NCBI RefSeq assembly: GCF_905250085.1
Contig: NZ_CAJNOB010000002.1
Coordinates: 1 to 64,000 of the forward strand
Source of the DNA: Candidatus Methylacidithermus pantelleriae
Lineage (GTDB): Bacteria; Verrucomicrobiota; Verrucomicrobiia; Methylacidiphilales; Methylacidiphilaceae
Reading direction: 5' to 3'
DNA: 64,000 nucleotides
Shown here: piece after piece, positions 9,213 to 18,595 of the stretch
Layout: each line of letters opens with the position of its first letter
Position numbering within the stretch: the first letter of the stretch is position 1
Position numbers and translations under genes: made by a program
The notes under the pieces: generated by a model
The model's input: only the letters and a program-made list of their open reading frames with translations
Database searches by the model: none
What the model was told of the DNA's origin: nothing

Positions 9213-9440
9213 ATGAAAAAAGGGATTCATCCAGAGTACGGGGACGCCGTGATCCGGTGTGCGTGCGGTGCTGTCTATCGGACACGCTCGACCCGCCCGG
9301 ATATTCACATTGGGATTTGCGCTGCCTGTCACCCCCTTTTTACCGGCCAGCAGAAGTTTGTGGATACCGCTGGGCGGGTGGAAAAGTTCACTCGCCGCTT
9401 CGGTAAAACGACTCTTGTTGGAAGCGTCAAACGTCGTTAG
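9213..9440 (+). CDS. rpmE: 50S ribosomal protein L31 (zinc form)
   Basis: A 75-residue ribosomal protein beginning MKKGIHPEYGDAVIRCACG. Start ATG 9213 lies just after GAAGGAAATTCG. The four cysteines C16, C18, C36 and C39 are those of the zinc-binding type of L31, so this is not the zinc-free paralogue. The longer frame upstream overlaps fabF and is ignored. Confidence 0.94.
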   Translation: MKKGIHPEYGDAVIRCACGAVYRTRSTRPDIHIGICAACHPLFTGQQKFVDTAGRVEKFTRRFGKTTLVGSVKRR

Positions 9441-9656
9441 GTGTTTGGGGATTTTTCCAGGGCAGCTCTCCCTCCCGGAAAGCTTCCAAGCCCCGGAAAT
9501 TCACTGGAACGCATACCCAGAGCCTTGCGACGGAAAAGGGCCATGTCTCGTTAGGGGAAACGGCACAAGCGAGTCACCCTGCGTGGGGAATAATCGGGTC
9601 GATACGGAAAGTTCGCAAAAAGCTGAGTGGTTACCCTTGGGTTTGTGGACACGCGC

Positions 9657-10742
9657 ATGAACCTCTCGGAGCACGTCCAGCAGCTTCGCCAGCGGTATCG
9701 CGAGCTGGAGGAAGAAATTGCGCGCCCGCAGTTCTATAGCCAGCCTCTTCATGCTCAGGAAGTGCTGAAGGAACACGCGCGGATCGGTGAGCTTGTACGG
9801 GTGGGCGAGGAATGGGAGAAATGTCGGAAACAGCTCCGGGAAATGGACGAGCTTGTCCGGACCGCCGAAGATCCCGAGTTACGCCAGCTCGCAGACCAGG
9901 AAAAAGAGCGACTGCAACGGCAGGAACGAGAGCTTTCTCGCAAGCTTCTCTTGGGCCTTCTTCCCCCCGATCCGAATGAAGGGAGAAATACCATTGTGGA
10001 GATTCGAGCCGGTACGGGTGGAGAGGAAGCCTCCCTTTTTGCGGCAGACTTGTACCGGATGTATAGCCGCTACGCGGAGCGCAAGGGGTGGAGGAAAGAG
10101 GTTCTTTCCCATAGCCCTAGCGAGTTGGGAGGATTCAAGGAAGTCATCTTTCTTTTGAGCGGACCGGATGCCTACCAACGGATGCAATATGAAAGCGGTG
10201 TCCATCGCGTGCAACGGATCCCTGTGACCGAATCCCAGGGCCGAATTCATACCTCCACGGCCACGGTCGCTGTCCTTCCCGAGGCTCAAGAAGTGGACGT
10301 AGTGCTCAAACCGGAAGAGCTTCGCATTGAGGTCTGCCGTGCCAGTGGCCCGGGAGGCCAGGGGGTCAACACCACCGACTCTGCCGTCCAAATCCTGCAT
10401 ATCCCTACGGGAATGATCGTTCGCTGCCAGGATGAGAGATCCCAAATAAAGAACCGGGAAAAGGCCCTTCGCATCCTGCGAGCGCGCTTACTGCAAAAAC
10501 GCCAGCAGGAAGAATCGCAAAAGTACGCGCAGGCCCGGCGGCAACAAATTGGAACAGGCGACCGGCATGAGAAAATCCGGACCTATAACTTTCCTCAAAA
10601 CCGGGTTACCGATCACCGCCTTCGCCTCACCCTTTACGATCTGGCAACGGTACTCGATGGTGATCTCGAACCCTTGCTGGACGCCCTGGCAGAAAAAGAG
10701 GCCCAGGAACGAATCGCCGAGATACTCAAGGAAAACCGGTAA
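9657..10742 (+). CDS. prfA: Peptide chain release factor 1
   Basis: RF1 recognises UAA and UAG in the ribosomal A site and triggers hydrolysis of the finished chain. Length is 361 residues from ATG 9657; an in-frame GTG at 9627 would add ten residues but has no better context. The stop-codon reading tripeptide P-V-T (189-191, in RIPVTESQGR) is that of RF1, and GGQ (233-235, in GPGGQGVN) is the catalytic loop. The glutamine of that loop is methylated by PrmC. In many bacteria prmC follows directly; here a dead transposon lies between them. Confidence 0.96.
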   Translation: MNLSEHVQQLRQRYRELEEEIARPQFYSQPLHAQEVLKEHARIGELVRVGEEWEKCRKQLREMDELVRTAEDPELRQLADQEKERLQRQERELSRKLLLGLLPPDPNEGRNTIVEIRAGTGGEEASLFAADLYRMYSRYAERKGWRKEVLSHSPSELGGFKEVIFLLSGPDAYQRMQYESGVHRVQRIPVTESQGRIHTSTATVAVLPEAQEVDVVLKPEELRIEVCRASGPGGQGVNTTDSAVQILHIPTGMIVRCQDERSQIKNREKALRILRARLLQKRQQEESQKYAQARRQQIGTGDRHEKIRTYNFPQNRVTDHRLRLTLYDLATVLDGDLEPLLDALAEKEAQERIAEILKENR

Positions 10743-10800
10743 TGGGGTAGATAACCCCCGACCGTAAAGCCGCGGGCTTTCTTGGAGAGCGCAAGAGATG

Positions 10801-11904
10801 TCTGATCCATCCCATGCTCTGAACATCAGGCGTCTTCAGGGCCGCCCTTGGCCAATGCTCGGCGTCGTCGCCCAATCGTGGCAAATCCCGACTTGCGCTC
10901 ACGTCGCTGTGCGCCCGAAAGAACACAGTGAGGAGACTTGAACCGATGTGCTGAGCGTTTTCCCAGACCTCCACAACACAACTCGCTCTAGCTAGTGTAG
11001 GCTCGATGGGCGTACTGGACGAAGGACGCTACCTGCCGCCACGCCCCGCAGTGCTAACGGGCGCACACGCGCTTGCCGACCCTCCTCCGGTCGCGGATCT
11101 CCGTGAGGTCGTCCATCCCGATCCTGTCGACCCCGCCTCGATGGCGGCGCGGACGATCGTTCTACTCGGTTCGGGGTTCATGTACCGAATGTACCGGATC
11201 CTTTCGCCGGAGACCTGCCGCAGCCTTCCCTCTCGCGCTCTGGCTGCCGTTGGACGGAAGACGACGACACAGGGCAAGAGAGCGATCGCGCTTCTCGCGC
11301 CACTTTCCGCCGCCCAAGATTTTGCCTGTGCGTATGAGGGAGAGGTTCTTTTCCCCGACATCCACGCCCAGCATGGCGCCCGACCCAGAGCTTGCCTCTC
11401 TTCCGTCTCGACGACGAGCTTAAGATACCCCCTTCTGTCGCGAAAGACGCGTTCCGGTTCCTTCGGCCGACCGCAGGCAAAAATGCGTCTTGGGTGCTCG
11501 CCCAGACGCAGCCGGACGCTCTTGCGTCCCTCGATCGTGTAGAGCAACACACTTTCACCTTTCATGGTGTACGTAGGCTTGTTGAAGGGCACGCTGGCAT
11601 GGTCGAAGCGGTTCGCCGGAACGGGCGCGTCCTTCGTCGTGGTTCCTTATCTCTTCTCTGCCCTGGAGGCCTTGCACAGCGTAAAAATGGCGCTGCAGCA
11701 CACCTAGACACCCACCGGTGTTTGCCTAGCGCACCAGCGTGTAGGCGCGCGCTGGTGCAGGGCTACCCTGTCCCAGAAGCAGTACGAGGGCACGACGGGA
11801 ACGAGCCGGTTGCAAACGTCGGCGTAGGCGTCCGAGGAGAGGGCGGCAAGCGATCGTGTTTGCTCCGGCGTAACATCCTGTTGGATCGACGCCGTGCGCA
11901 TCAT
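10801..11904 (-). pseudogene. tnpB: tnpB remnant (RuvC-like nuclease of IS200/IS605)
   Basis: Pieces in different frames align in order to a TnpB. The N-terminal part (about 11904-11700) includes QDVTPEQTRSLAAL. The middle (11592-11380) includes FNKPTYTMKGESVLLYT. The RuvC start LGVDVGEKNLSLI is followed by GKILGGGKWREKRDR (11374-11165). After another frame change come PSRTIVRAAIEAG and, near 10920, FRAHSDVSASRDLPR, which corresponds to the zinc-ribbon end of TnpB. Several frameshifts and a small deletion near 11000 make it non-functional. The order of motifs, rather than any single one, supports the call. Confidence 0.75.
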
Positions 11905-12313
11905 GGCTCATCCTTTGGGTGAGATGGTTAGAACGCTCGATGGAACGGCGGATGATCTCCGCGCTCACTTTGGCCGCCGTCCAAAGGTAGTACGATGGCG
12001 ACCACGGCTGACCGCCCCACACCCGCGGTTCTTTACCTCGGGGAAACGCTGGAACCACCGGGTTGCCGTGACGCCCTTACGCACCTTGACGGCATCGGCC
12101 ACGGCGATGGCAACTGGGATGCCGACAAAAAGATGAATGTCATCCGGCTGGACCTCCTGGGAGATCACCGGCTAGCCAGGGTCCGCGTAGACGGCACCCT
12201 GCATCCCTCTGGTTTGCCTAGCCACCGCTCGGGGTCAATACGTCGCACCAATCCTTTGGACACCAGATCAGCTGGGAGACCGCTGGGTCGACGTCATTCC
12301 GGTTGGTGATCAT
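11905..12313 (-). pseudogene. tnpA: tnpA remnant (Y1 transposase of IS200/IS605)
   Basis: From an ATG at 12313 the frame gives QLIWCPKDW, the N-terminal HLVWCPKYR-like motif of TnpA. After a stop the same strand continues with PDDIHLFVGIP, the metal-binding His-x-His region, then GVTATRWFQRFPEVKNR. A frame change leads to VWGGQPWSPSYYLW, the usual C-terminal WSPSYF motif. These are the standard blocks of a Y1 single-strand transposase in the right order. At least one stop and one frameshift make it a pseudogene. Confidence 0.78.
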
Positions 12314-12411
12314 GTTGGTCATCCGCCATATTGTATACCCCATCGTGCGCTGTGCGCCCCCACCATTTTTCTCGCGGCGATGGAAATCGCAGGTTTCTTT
12401 GGGGAAGGCCT

Positions 12412-13236
12412 ATGAAGATCGGAGAAGTCCTTTCGCTGACCACCCAGTACCTCCACAAGCACGGGGTTGACTCACCCCGACTGTCCGCGGAATGGCTTTT
12501 AGCGGATCTTTTAGCGGTGAAACGCCTGGACCTCTACCTTCGCTTCGACCAATCCCTCCCCGAGGAGCTTTTGGAAACGCTCCGTACTCTTGTGCGGCGC
12601 CGAGCAAGAGGGGAACCGCTCCAGTATATCCAAGGATATGCTCTTTTTCGAGGGCAACGCTTCACCGTGACCCCGGCGACCTTTATCCCCCGACCGGAAA
12701 CCGAAATCCTCCTCGAGGAGATCCTCCCTTTTTTGGACCCGCAGGGTCCTCCGATTCTCGACGTAGGGACCGGGTGCGGTGTGCTTGCCATTTGTCTTGC
12801 CCAGATGTTTCCCCAGCTCACCATTTTTGGGTGTGACAAAAGCGACGCGGCTTTGGCGGTAGCCAAAGAAAACGCTCAAGGGTTAGGGAACGTAACGTTT
12901 CTCGAAAGCGATCTACTCGACGGCGCTCCCCAAATCTTCTACCAGGCCATCGTTGCAAACCTTCCCTACATCCCCACCGCCTGGATCCCCAAGCTGCCCA
13001 AGGAAATCCAATGGGAACCCGTTTTGGCTTTGGATGGTGGGCCTGATGGAATGCGCTACATTCGGGGGTTGGCGGAACAGGCTAGGGGCCGCTGCCGTTG
13101 GCTTGCACTGGAAATCGGGGATGGGCAAGCGGAACCCATACAAACTTCTTTACAAAAGCTAGGCTACCACGTAACGAAGCTAGTCGAGGATTTGCGCGGG
13201 ATTCCCAGAGTTTTGATCGCCCAGAGCTGTGCATAA
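12412..13236 (+). CDS. prmC: Release-factor glutamine methyltransferase
   Basis: PrmC (HemK) methylates the glutamine of the GGQ loop in release factors. The 274-residue protein starts at ATG 12412 with GGGGAAGG just upstream. It has the N-terminal helical domain, then the Rossmann methyltransferase fold with AdoMet motif ILDVGTGCGVLAICLA. The substrate-glutamine motif, usually NPPY, reads NLPY (183-186, in VANLPYIP). The remainder fits PrmC, so I keep the call and flag the change. Its 3' end overlaps murA by eight bases. Confidence 0.9.
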   Translation: MKIGEVLSLTTQYLHKHGVDSPRLSAEWLLADLLAVKRLDLYLRFDQSLPEELLETLRTLVRRRARGEPLQYIQGYALFRGQRFTVTPATFIPRPETEILLEEILPFLDPQGPPILDVGTGCGVLAICLAQMFPQLTIFGCDKSDAALAVAKENAQGLGNVTFLESDLLDGAPQIFYQAIVANLPYIPTAWIPKLPKEIQWEPVLALDGGPDGMRYIRGLAEQARGRCRWLALEIGDGQAEPIQTSLQKLGYHVTKLVEDLRGIPRVLIAQSCA

Positions 13237-14491
13237 GTTGGTCATTCACGGAGGCCTACCGCTCAAAGGGAAAGTCTCCATTGGGGGAAGCAAAAATTCT
13301 TCCCTCCCGATCCTTGCAGCTACGCTCTTGACCCCTGAGCCCTGTATCCTCCACGGGGTTCCGAATCTTTCGGATATTCGCTATATGCTCCAGATCTTAC
13401 AATTCCTGGGGGCAGAGGTCGAATTTTCTGACTCTACCGTCCGGGTTCAGGCCCGGAATGTTCAGCCGGAAGCGCCCTACGATCTGGTGCGGAAAATGCG
13501 AGCCTCCATTTGCGTGCTCGGTCCTCTTTTAGCCCGCTGCCACCAAGCAAAAGTTTCCTTACCTGGGGGGTGTGTGATCGGAGATCGCCCGATCGACCTA
13601 CATCTTAAGGGACTATCGGCACTGGGGGCCGAGATTCGCGTGGAAGAAGGGTACATCGTGGCCCAGTGCAAGGAACTCAAAGGAGCCAAAGTCGAACTCT
13701 ATGGAAAATTTGGGTCAACCGTTCTAGGCACGGACAATGTCCTTATGGCCGCCTCGCTGGCTCGGGGAACAACCTTGATTGAAGGGGCCGCCGTGGAACC
13801 CGAGGTGGCCGATTTAGTCGAGTTTCTCCAAAAAATGGGAGCCACCATCCGAGGAGCCGGTACTCGGGTCTTGGAAATTGAAGGGGTAGAGGAACTCCAC
13901 GGCGCCGAGCACACGGTCATCCGAGATCGAATCGAAGCTTCTACGTTCGCCGTAGCCGCAGTGATGACAGGAGGAGAGTTGCTCCTGGAAGGAGCCCCCT
14001 TCTCCCATATGGATTCTGTCCTACAGACCCTTCGGAGCTGCGGCGCCCGCTGGGATATCACGCCCAACGGAATCCGGGTTTGGACCAATGGGCCGCTGCG
14101 GGCTTTTCAATTGCAAACCGAACCCTACCCGGGTTTCCCTACCGATATGCAAGCCCAGTTCTGTGCTCTGGCGTGCGTCACCCCGGGGCGGAGCACGGTT
14201 GAGGAACGTATCTTTCCGAACCGGTTTATGCATGTTAGCGAACTCAAACGCATGGGTGCACAGATCGAACTTCTCGGCAACCGAGCAACCATTGAGGGAG
14301 TTTCTCATTTAAGCGGAGCACCGGTGATGGCTTCTGACCTTCGAGCCTCAGCGGCCCTGGTACTGGCGGGGCTAGTGGCCAAGGGAAAAACGACCGTCCA
14401 CCGCGTGTACCACATTGATCGAGGCTATGAAAACATCGATCAAAAACTCCAACAGGTCGGCGCAGAAATCCGTCGGGAAGTTGTCTCATAA
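13229..14491 (+). CDS. murA: UDP-N-acetylglucosamine 1-carboxyvinyltransferase
   Basis: MurA adds enolpyruvate to UDP-GlcNAc in the first committed step of peptidoglycan synthesis. The 420-residue protein starts at GTG 13229, overlapping prmC. Lys22 in GGSKNSSLPILA is the conserved substrate contact, and Cys115 in PGGCVIGDRPIDLHLKG is the catalytic residue targeted by fosfomycin, which is therefore present here. The RSTVEERIFPNRF and MHVSELKRMGA blocks of the second lobe are also seen. Confidence 0.96.
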   Translation: MHKLVIHGGLPLKGKVSIGGSKNSSLPILAATLLTPEPCILHGVPNLSDIRYMLQILQFLGAEVEFSDSTVRVQARNVQPEAPYDLVRKMRASICVLGPLLARCHQAKVSLPGGCVIGDRPIDLHLKGLSALGAEIRVEEGYIVAQCKELKGAKVELYGKFGSTVLGTDNVLMAASLARGTTLIEGAAVEPEVADLVEFLQKMGATIRGAGTRVLEIEGVEELHGAEHTVIRDRIEASTFAVAAVMTGGELLLEGAPFSHMDSVLQTLRSCGARWDITPNGIRVWTNGPLRAFQLQTEPYPGFPTDMQAQFCALACVTPGRSTVEERIFPNRFMHVSELKRMGAQIELLGNRATIEGVSHLSGAPVMASDLRASAALVLAGLVAKGKTTVHRVYHIDRGYENIDQKLQQVGAEIRREVVS

Positions 14492-14534
14492 CCGACCCGG
14501 CTCCGGGATCACCCTCTCCTAGCCAAAGCCATCT

Positions 14535-15074
14535 ATGCCCAGGACCAAGGCCATCTATCCCGGCAGTTTCGATCCCATCACTCTAGGACATCTCGACGTA
14601 CTGCAGCGAGCCTGTCGCCTATTTGACGAGGTCATCGTTGCCGTAGCCGTTCATACACCCAAGGCACCGCTCCTTTCGCTGGCGGAACGAGTCGAACTCA
14701 TTGAGCAGGTCATTCATCACCACTTTGGAGATGTACACCCACGTGTTATCCCCTTCGATGGCCTTACGGTCGACTTTGCGCGCTCCCAAGGAGCGTGCGC
14801 AATCGTGCGAGGTCTGCGCGCCCTTTCTGACTTTGAATTTGAATTCCAACTCGCATTGACAAACCGAAAACTCGATTCTTCTATCGAGACAGTCTTCCTA
14901 ATGCCTAAGGAGAGTTATAGCTATCTTTCCTCTTCACTCGTGAAAGAAATCTGCCGCCTAGGCGGCAGTATTGCAGCCTTTGTGCCACCTGAAGTGGAAG
15001 CCAAGTTGATCGCTCGCTTGCGTCCTTCATCCTCCCATGCCTCGAGCTCCCAGAACTCCCAAGAAAGAGAATAA
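14535..15074 (+). CDS. coaD: Phosphopantetheine adenylyltransferase
   Basis: CoaD makes dephospho-CoA from 4'-phosphopantetheine and ATP. The 179-residue protein begins MPRTKAIYPGSFDPITLGHLD, with the nucleotidyltransferase GHLD motif, and has the C-terminal YSYLSSSLVKEI block that binds ATP. IVRGLRALSDFEFEFQLA is typical of CoaD. The last 15 residues form a Ser-rich tail (SSSHASSSQNSQ). It ends the plus-strand housekeeping run. Confidence 0.95.
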   Translation: MPRTKAIYPGSFDPITLGHLDVLQRACRLFDEVIVAVAVHTPKAPLLSLAERVELIEQVIHHHFGDVHPRVIPFDGLTVDFARSQGACAIVRGLRALSDFEFEFQLALTNRKLDSSIETVFLMPKESYSYLSSSLVKEICRLGGSIAAFVPPEVEAKLIARLRPSSSHASSSQNSQERE

Positions 15075-15312
15075 CCAAGGGTGTTTCACGTAGTCGTTCC
15101 TGAACCAAGATCGATGGTCAAAAGACACGGGCTGGCCAGTGAGGCAAAGTTGAGAAAACGCTGCCGTTTCTCCCTAGAGACCACACTTGTTCATTCCAAA
15201 ATGGCACGTTCGATTTTTCTCAACGCTCCCGGATGGTTTTTTCACGTTCACAACTAACGGATAAGCCAGACAACATCTCTTTTGGGCCGGCCTTTACAAA
15301 AGGCGAGAATTC

Positions 15313-15951
15313 CTATCGACTGATAAGGTCTTCCATTTCATCGTCCACCCTTACATCGATAATATTCCACGTCACATCTGGTTTGTAATAAACAAACCTC
15401 CAACGCAAAGGCTGAAGCTCTAGACCCAGAAGATAGCTCACAACATAGATCCTTGTGCCGACCGGATAGGTGTCGTACACTTCAAAAGACTTTGCCTTTC
15501 CGTACGTAGCCATTGCCTGCTGGACTTTCTCTACCAAGGTTTTTACGTTGTCAGTTCCCTGCCCTAAGCGACTTTTCCCAAGCAGCTCCTCAAAAGCTTG
15601 TTGTATTTGACCTGAAACCAGCCGGTTAAAAAAACGTTCTAAGGGAAAACGAATTTCAGGGATCGGTGGTGTTGGGTTGGGATTGGATCGAAAGTGCATC
15701 GGGGCCACGTCTTCACGAACGCTGGGTGGAGGAAGAGTTTGAGCCCAGCTCCGGATGCCCGTCAGAGACAGAACGCTTTCCCAGATCGCAAAAGAAACAA
15801 AAAGGAGAAAGTGCGATCGGAGAAGAAACCCGGTTTTTTGGCTCTGGCCAACAACGAGCCTCCTCTGGAGACTTGGAGAGGAGATGGGCACAAAAGAACT
15901 GCTACCCAAAAAAAGGGCGTGTTTTCGATCGGAAAGTAAGAAGATCCTCAT
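15313..15951 (-). CDS. Secreted hypothetical protein
   Basis: A frame of up to 212 residues. A hydrophobic stretch (about 45-65) ends in RSWAQ, which looks like a signal peptide with cleavage after Ala-Gln; the first 35-40 residues may therefore be upstream sequence and the true start later. The mature part has a Pro-rich start, then a compact alpha+beta domain of about 110 residues (FFNRLVSGQIQQAFEELLG through WNIIDVRVDD). The helix-then-strands pattern resembles NTF2-like or DUF4019-like domains, but I cannot assign it. It faces coaD convergently across a 238-base gap in which I see nothing. Function unknown. Confidence 0.6.
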   Translation of the reverse strand: MRIFLLSDRKHALFLGSSSFVPISSPSLQRRLVVGQSQKTGFLLRSHFLLFVSFAIWESVLSLTGIRSWAQTLPPPSVREDVAPMHFRSNPNPTPPIPEIRFPLERFFNRLVSGQIQQAFEELLGKSRLGQGTDNVKTLVEKVQQAMATYGKAKSFEVYDTYPVGTRIYVVSYLLGLELQPLRWRFVYYKPDVTWNIIDVRVDDEMEDLISR

Positions 15952-16255
15952 GAGCTAACCGTTTGACGATTTGCTTTTTCGTTGTGTGGGACTTCTTTTT
16001 CGCTAGCCGCCGCTTTCCGGCAATTCTTTTGAAAAAAAGAACCAGCCGCAGACGCAGGGGCCTCGTTGCGCCCTGCAGTCATTTTCGTATGGGTTATCAA
16101 GGAGAGGTGGCTTCTGGCAATCTTCTTTTCAAGCTGGGCCTCTTTCTTTTCCCTCCTCACCGAAGCTCTTTCCTTTTGGTGCGGGCTTGCGTGCGCGTGC
16201 ACAGAAACGAAACTCTTTGCCAGGGAGGGGAAAAACCATACTCCCTTGCCTTTCC
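15952..16255. other. Intergenic region next to the IS607-like remnant
   Basis: About 300 bases between the secreted hypothetical gene and the end of homology to the second IS607-like copy. Open frames exist, but none shows recognisable protein features or is shared with the other copy. Confidence 0.4.
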
Positions 16256-16824
16256 TCAGACCATAGACAACCATTCCCAGAGATGATCCTCCGGGACGCC
16301 GGTCGAACGGTGCTGCCGACGATTCGTGTGCCGGGTTGCCGCTGGCGAAGCCCAGGTAGCACCCAGTCCCGCGTTTTCGAGGACAGAGGCGTGGGAGGGG
16401 TTGCCCATTGCCTCCCGAGGGGGCATGTGCTGGTTGCGCCGCTTTGAGTCTCTTCCGAACCCCCTCCATAGAAACGACCCCCTATACTTCCTCCGATGGC
16501 TTGCCGGTAGGGCGAAGCTGATATGACCACCATTGCGAGTGGGCACAACCGCCTCTCGCACGGACGGGCATTCGGAGAGCCCCAACCCTTTCCGAGCGAG
16601 GGCACCAGAGCGCCCCATGGGAAAAACTTGGTGCCATAACGACGCACCCAGTCGACCGCCCAATCGCAGAAGTATTGGCTGAGTCGACTTGGATCAGCTC
16701 GACTCCGGCAACCAAAAATGCCGGTTTGAGCCAACCGCGATCGCCTTGGCGCTAGGCGAAGGACGAGAGCGAGTAAGGCCAAACGTAACTTCCTCAGGTT
16801 TTTTGACCTTTGGAATTGCACGTC
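16256..16824 (-). pseudogene. C-terminal part of TnpB-related gene, IS607-like copy 1
   Basis: The minus strand aligns with 42310-42700 at both base and translated level: TRNGGxxxFxLPAS, then SFLWRGFGRDSKRR here against SFLWRKFGGDSKRR there. Further up it contains AGVELIQVDSANTSAIG, the GVEVxxVNPAYTSxIG block of TnpB-related RuvC-like proteins. Reading frames are broken. The N-terminal part of the same gene lies on the other side of the insertion sequence at 18596-19720. Boundaries are approximate. Confidence 0.7.
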
Positions 16825-18595
16825 TAGAACTTATGGAAAAGTGCGTAGGGTCTATGTGTGAATAGGTTCTCAATAAAAATTTTTTGACTGCAAAATGGCA
16901 GGTATTGCAGGCTGTAGGCATGTACGTCCGGGAAATCCGTACCCATCGCAACGGCAAGGTGTACCGGCAGGTGGTGGTTCGGGAGTCCTACCGGGTGGGC
17001 AAAAAGGTGAAGACACGGAATTTGGCCAATTTGAGCCGGCTGCCGGTCGAAACGCAGGAGGTTGTTCGGGCGAGCTTGAAAGGGCAGAAGCTTGTCCCCT
17101 TGGAGGGCTTACAGGTGGAGGAGGTGTTGGATTATGGGGGGTTAGTGGTACTGGAAGAGGCATGGCGAAGGTGGGGTCTAGAGGAAGTGCTTGCAGGCGT
17201 GAGATCGGAGCGGAAGCGGCGGTTAATCAAGGCGATGATTTTTGGGCGGATTCTTTTTCCCTCTTCGAAGTGTGCGTTGCGGAACATACCAAGGGGGACG
17301 GTTTTACCGGAACTCTGCGGGGTGGAAGAAAAGGACTTGGAGGAAGAGGAGCTGTACGGGGCGATGGATGGGTTAAACGGGGTCTGGAGCCAGGTGGAAA
17401 AGAAGCTCTATCGCGAAAATTCCCTGCGGGGGACAAGTCTTGTCCTGTATGATCTTCCCCGTGGGTACCTTGAGGGGACAAACCCGCAGGGACTAGCCCG
17501 TTACGGACACAGCCGGGACCACCGAGGGGATCCGTGCCCAGTGCTTCTTGCGATTGCGACCAATGCTCAAGGAGTTCCGATCCATGTGGAGGTTTTGCGG
17601 GCAAACCGAGCGGATTCGAAGACCCTTGTGGGGTTGCTCGTGACACTCCAACGACGGTTTGGGATCCGGGAGGCAACCTTCGTTTTTGATGGAGGAATGC
17701 AAAACCGCAGGAACTTGGCGGCGCTCAAGGAGAGAGGGCTTCCGTATGTCACTCGAACCGACCAGGAAAAGCTCCAAGAACTGGTTCGGGATCTTCCCAA
17801 AGATCGCCAGCTTTGCCTTACCGACCGGAGTCAAGTCAGAGAGGTGGAAAGCAATGGGGTTCGATATGTGATTGCTGGAGGAGAATGGCAAGCTTTCAGG
17901 GATCGGGCCCAGCGCGAAAGCCGGCTGGCTCGTGCCAAGGAGGTATTGGCCCAGATCACCAAAGGGATCGGGCAAGGAGCCGATCCGGCCAAACTGGGGA
18001 GGCGAGTCGGTTGGGTGCTCTCTCGGCTCGAAGCCCACAAATACTTTCAGTACGGGGTCGACCCTGAGGGCCGGTTCTGGTGGAAACTGAACCGGGAGCG
18101 GATCCAAGAGGACGAAGCAATCGATGGATGGTATCTCCTGGAGACGAATCTCTCCCCGCCCGAAGCTTCCCCCGCCGAGATCGTCACTCACTATAAGCGA
18201 CTCGCGGAGGTTGAATCGGCCTTTTCCCAGCTCAAAAGCTCCCTGGAACTCCGTCCCGTGTATCACTGGGGGCCGGCGACCCAAGTCCGCAATCCCATCC
18301 GCATCTTTTTCCTGGCGTACTGGCTCACCGCCCGCCTCCGTGCGGAATGGGTCTCGAAAGGCTTCCACGAAGAGGTCTCCCCAACCCTTCGTCGCCTTCA
18401 AGCCATCCGCGTAACCCGGCTTTTGTCCGAAGGCAAATGTCAGCGGCGAATGCTTTGCGAATTACCCAGAGAATTAAGCGAGCTAGTCCAAAAACTAGGC
18501 CTGCTTCCTCTCTTTTCTCACGGGCCCAAGTGGATCACGTAGGCAGGACGAAACCATTCACTCGTTGGGCTACAGTGACTTACGTTCCAACAGTG
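16825..18595 (+). mobile_element. Apparently intact IS1634/IS4-type insertion sequence
   Basis: One intact DDE transposase gene sits between the two halves of an older IS607-like pseudogene. Possible imperfect terminal inverted repeats begin near 16839 and 18581: both read inward as AAGT, then GTAG, then GTGAAT with different spacers. I could not define a target duplication, so ends are within a few tens of bases. Confidence 0.7.
16920..18542 (+). CDS. IS1634-type transposase (IS4 superfamily)
   Basis: A 540-residue transposase; ATG 16920 (MYVREIRTHRNGKVYRQVVV) is the usual type of start, and an upstream in-frame ATG at about 16893 is not needed. The DDE core is visible: first Asp in LVLYDLPRGYLEG, second in ATFVFDGGMQNRRN, and the Y-(2)-R-(3)-E-(6)-K signature in YKRLAEVESAFSQLKS. 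A long beta insertion before the Glu is normal for this group. The frame is uninterrupted and ends near the right terminal repeat, so the element may still be mobile. It has inserted into an already decayed IS607-like element. Confidence 0.92.
   Translation: MYVREIRTHRNGKVYRQVVVRESYRVGKKVKTRNLANLSRLPVETQEVVRASLKGQKLVPLEGLQVEEVLDYGGLVVLEEAWRRWGLEEVLAGVRSERKRRLIKAMIFGRILFPSSKCALRNIPRGTVLPELCGVEEKDLEEEELYGAMDGLNGVWSQVEKKLYRENSLRGTSLVLYDLPRGYLEGTNPQGLARYGHSRDHRGDPCPVLLAIATNAQGVPIHVEVLRANRADSKTLVGLLVTLQRRFGIREATFVFDGGMQNRRNLAALKERGLPYVTRTDQEKLQELVRDLPKDRQLCLTDRSQVREVESNGVRYVIAGGEWQAFRDRAQRESRLARAKEVLAQITKGIGQGADPAKLGRRVGWVLSRLEAHKYFQYGVDPEGRFWWKLNRERIQEDEAIDGWYLLETNLSPPEASPAEIVTHYKRLAEVESAFSQLKSSLELRPVYHWGPATQVRNPIRIFFLAYWLTARLRAEWVSKGFHEEVSPTLRRLQAIRVTRLLSEGKCQRRMLCELPRELSELVQKLGLLPLFSHGPKWIT

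Larger units (their letters stand above)
10743..12330 (-). mobile_element. Decayed IS200/IS605-family element
   Basis: Remnants of tnpA and tnpB lie on the minus strand in the usual order. Both are broken by frameshifts and stops. One end abuts the prfA stop: on the minus strand, GCCCGCGGCTTTACGGTCGG near 10757-10778 resembles the imperfect palindrome common at right ends of this family. The other end is not exact; homology fades near 12330, before the prmC ribosome site. No target duplication is expected for this family. Confidence 0.75.

Noticed and set aside
17493-18401. Minus-strand frame of 302 codons inside the IS transposase
   Set aside because: Antisense to an intact DDE transposase with complete catalytic motifs.
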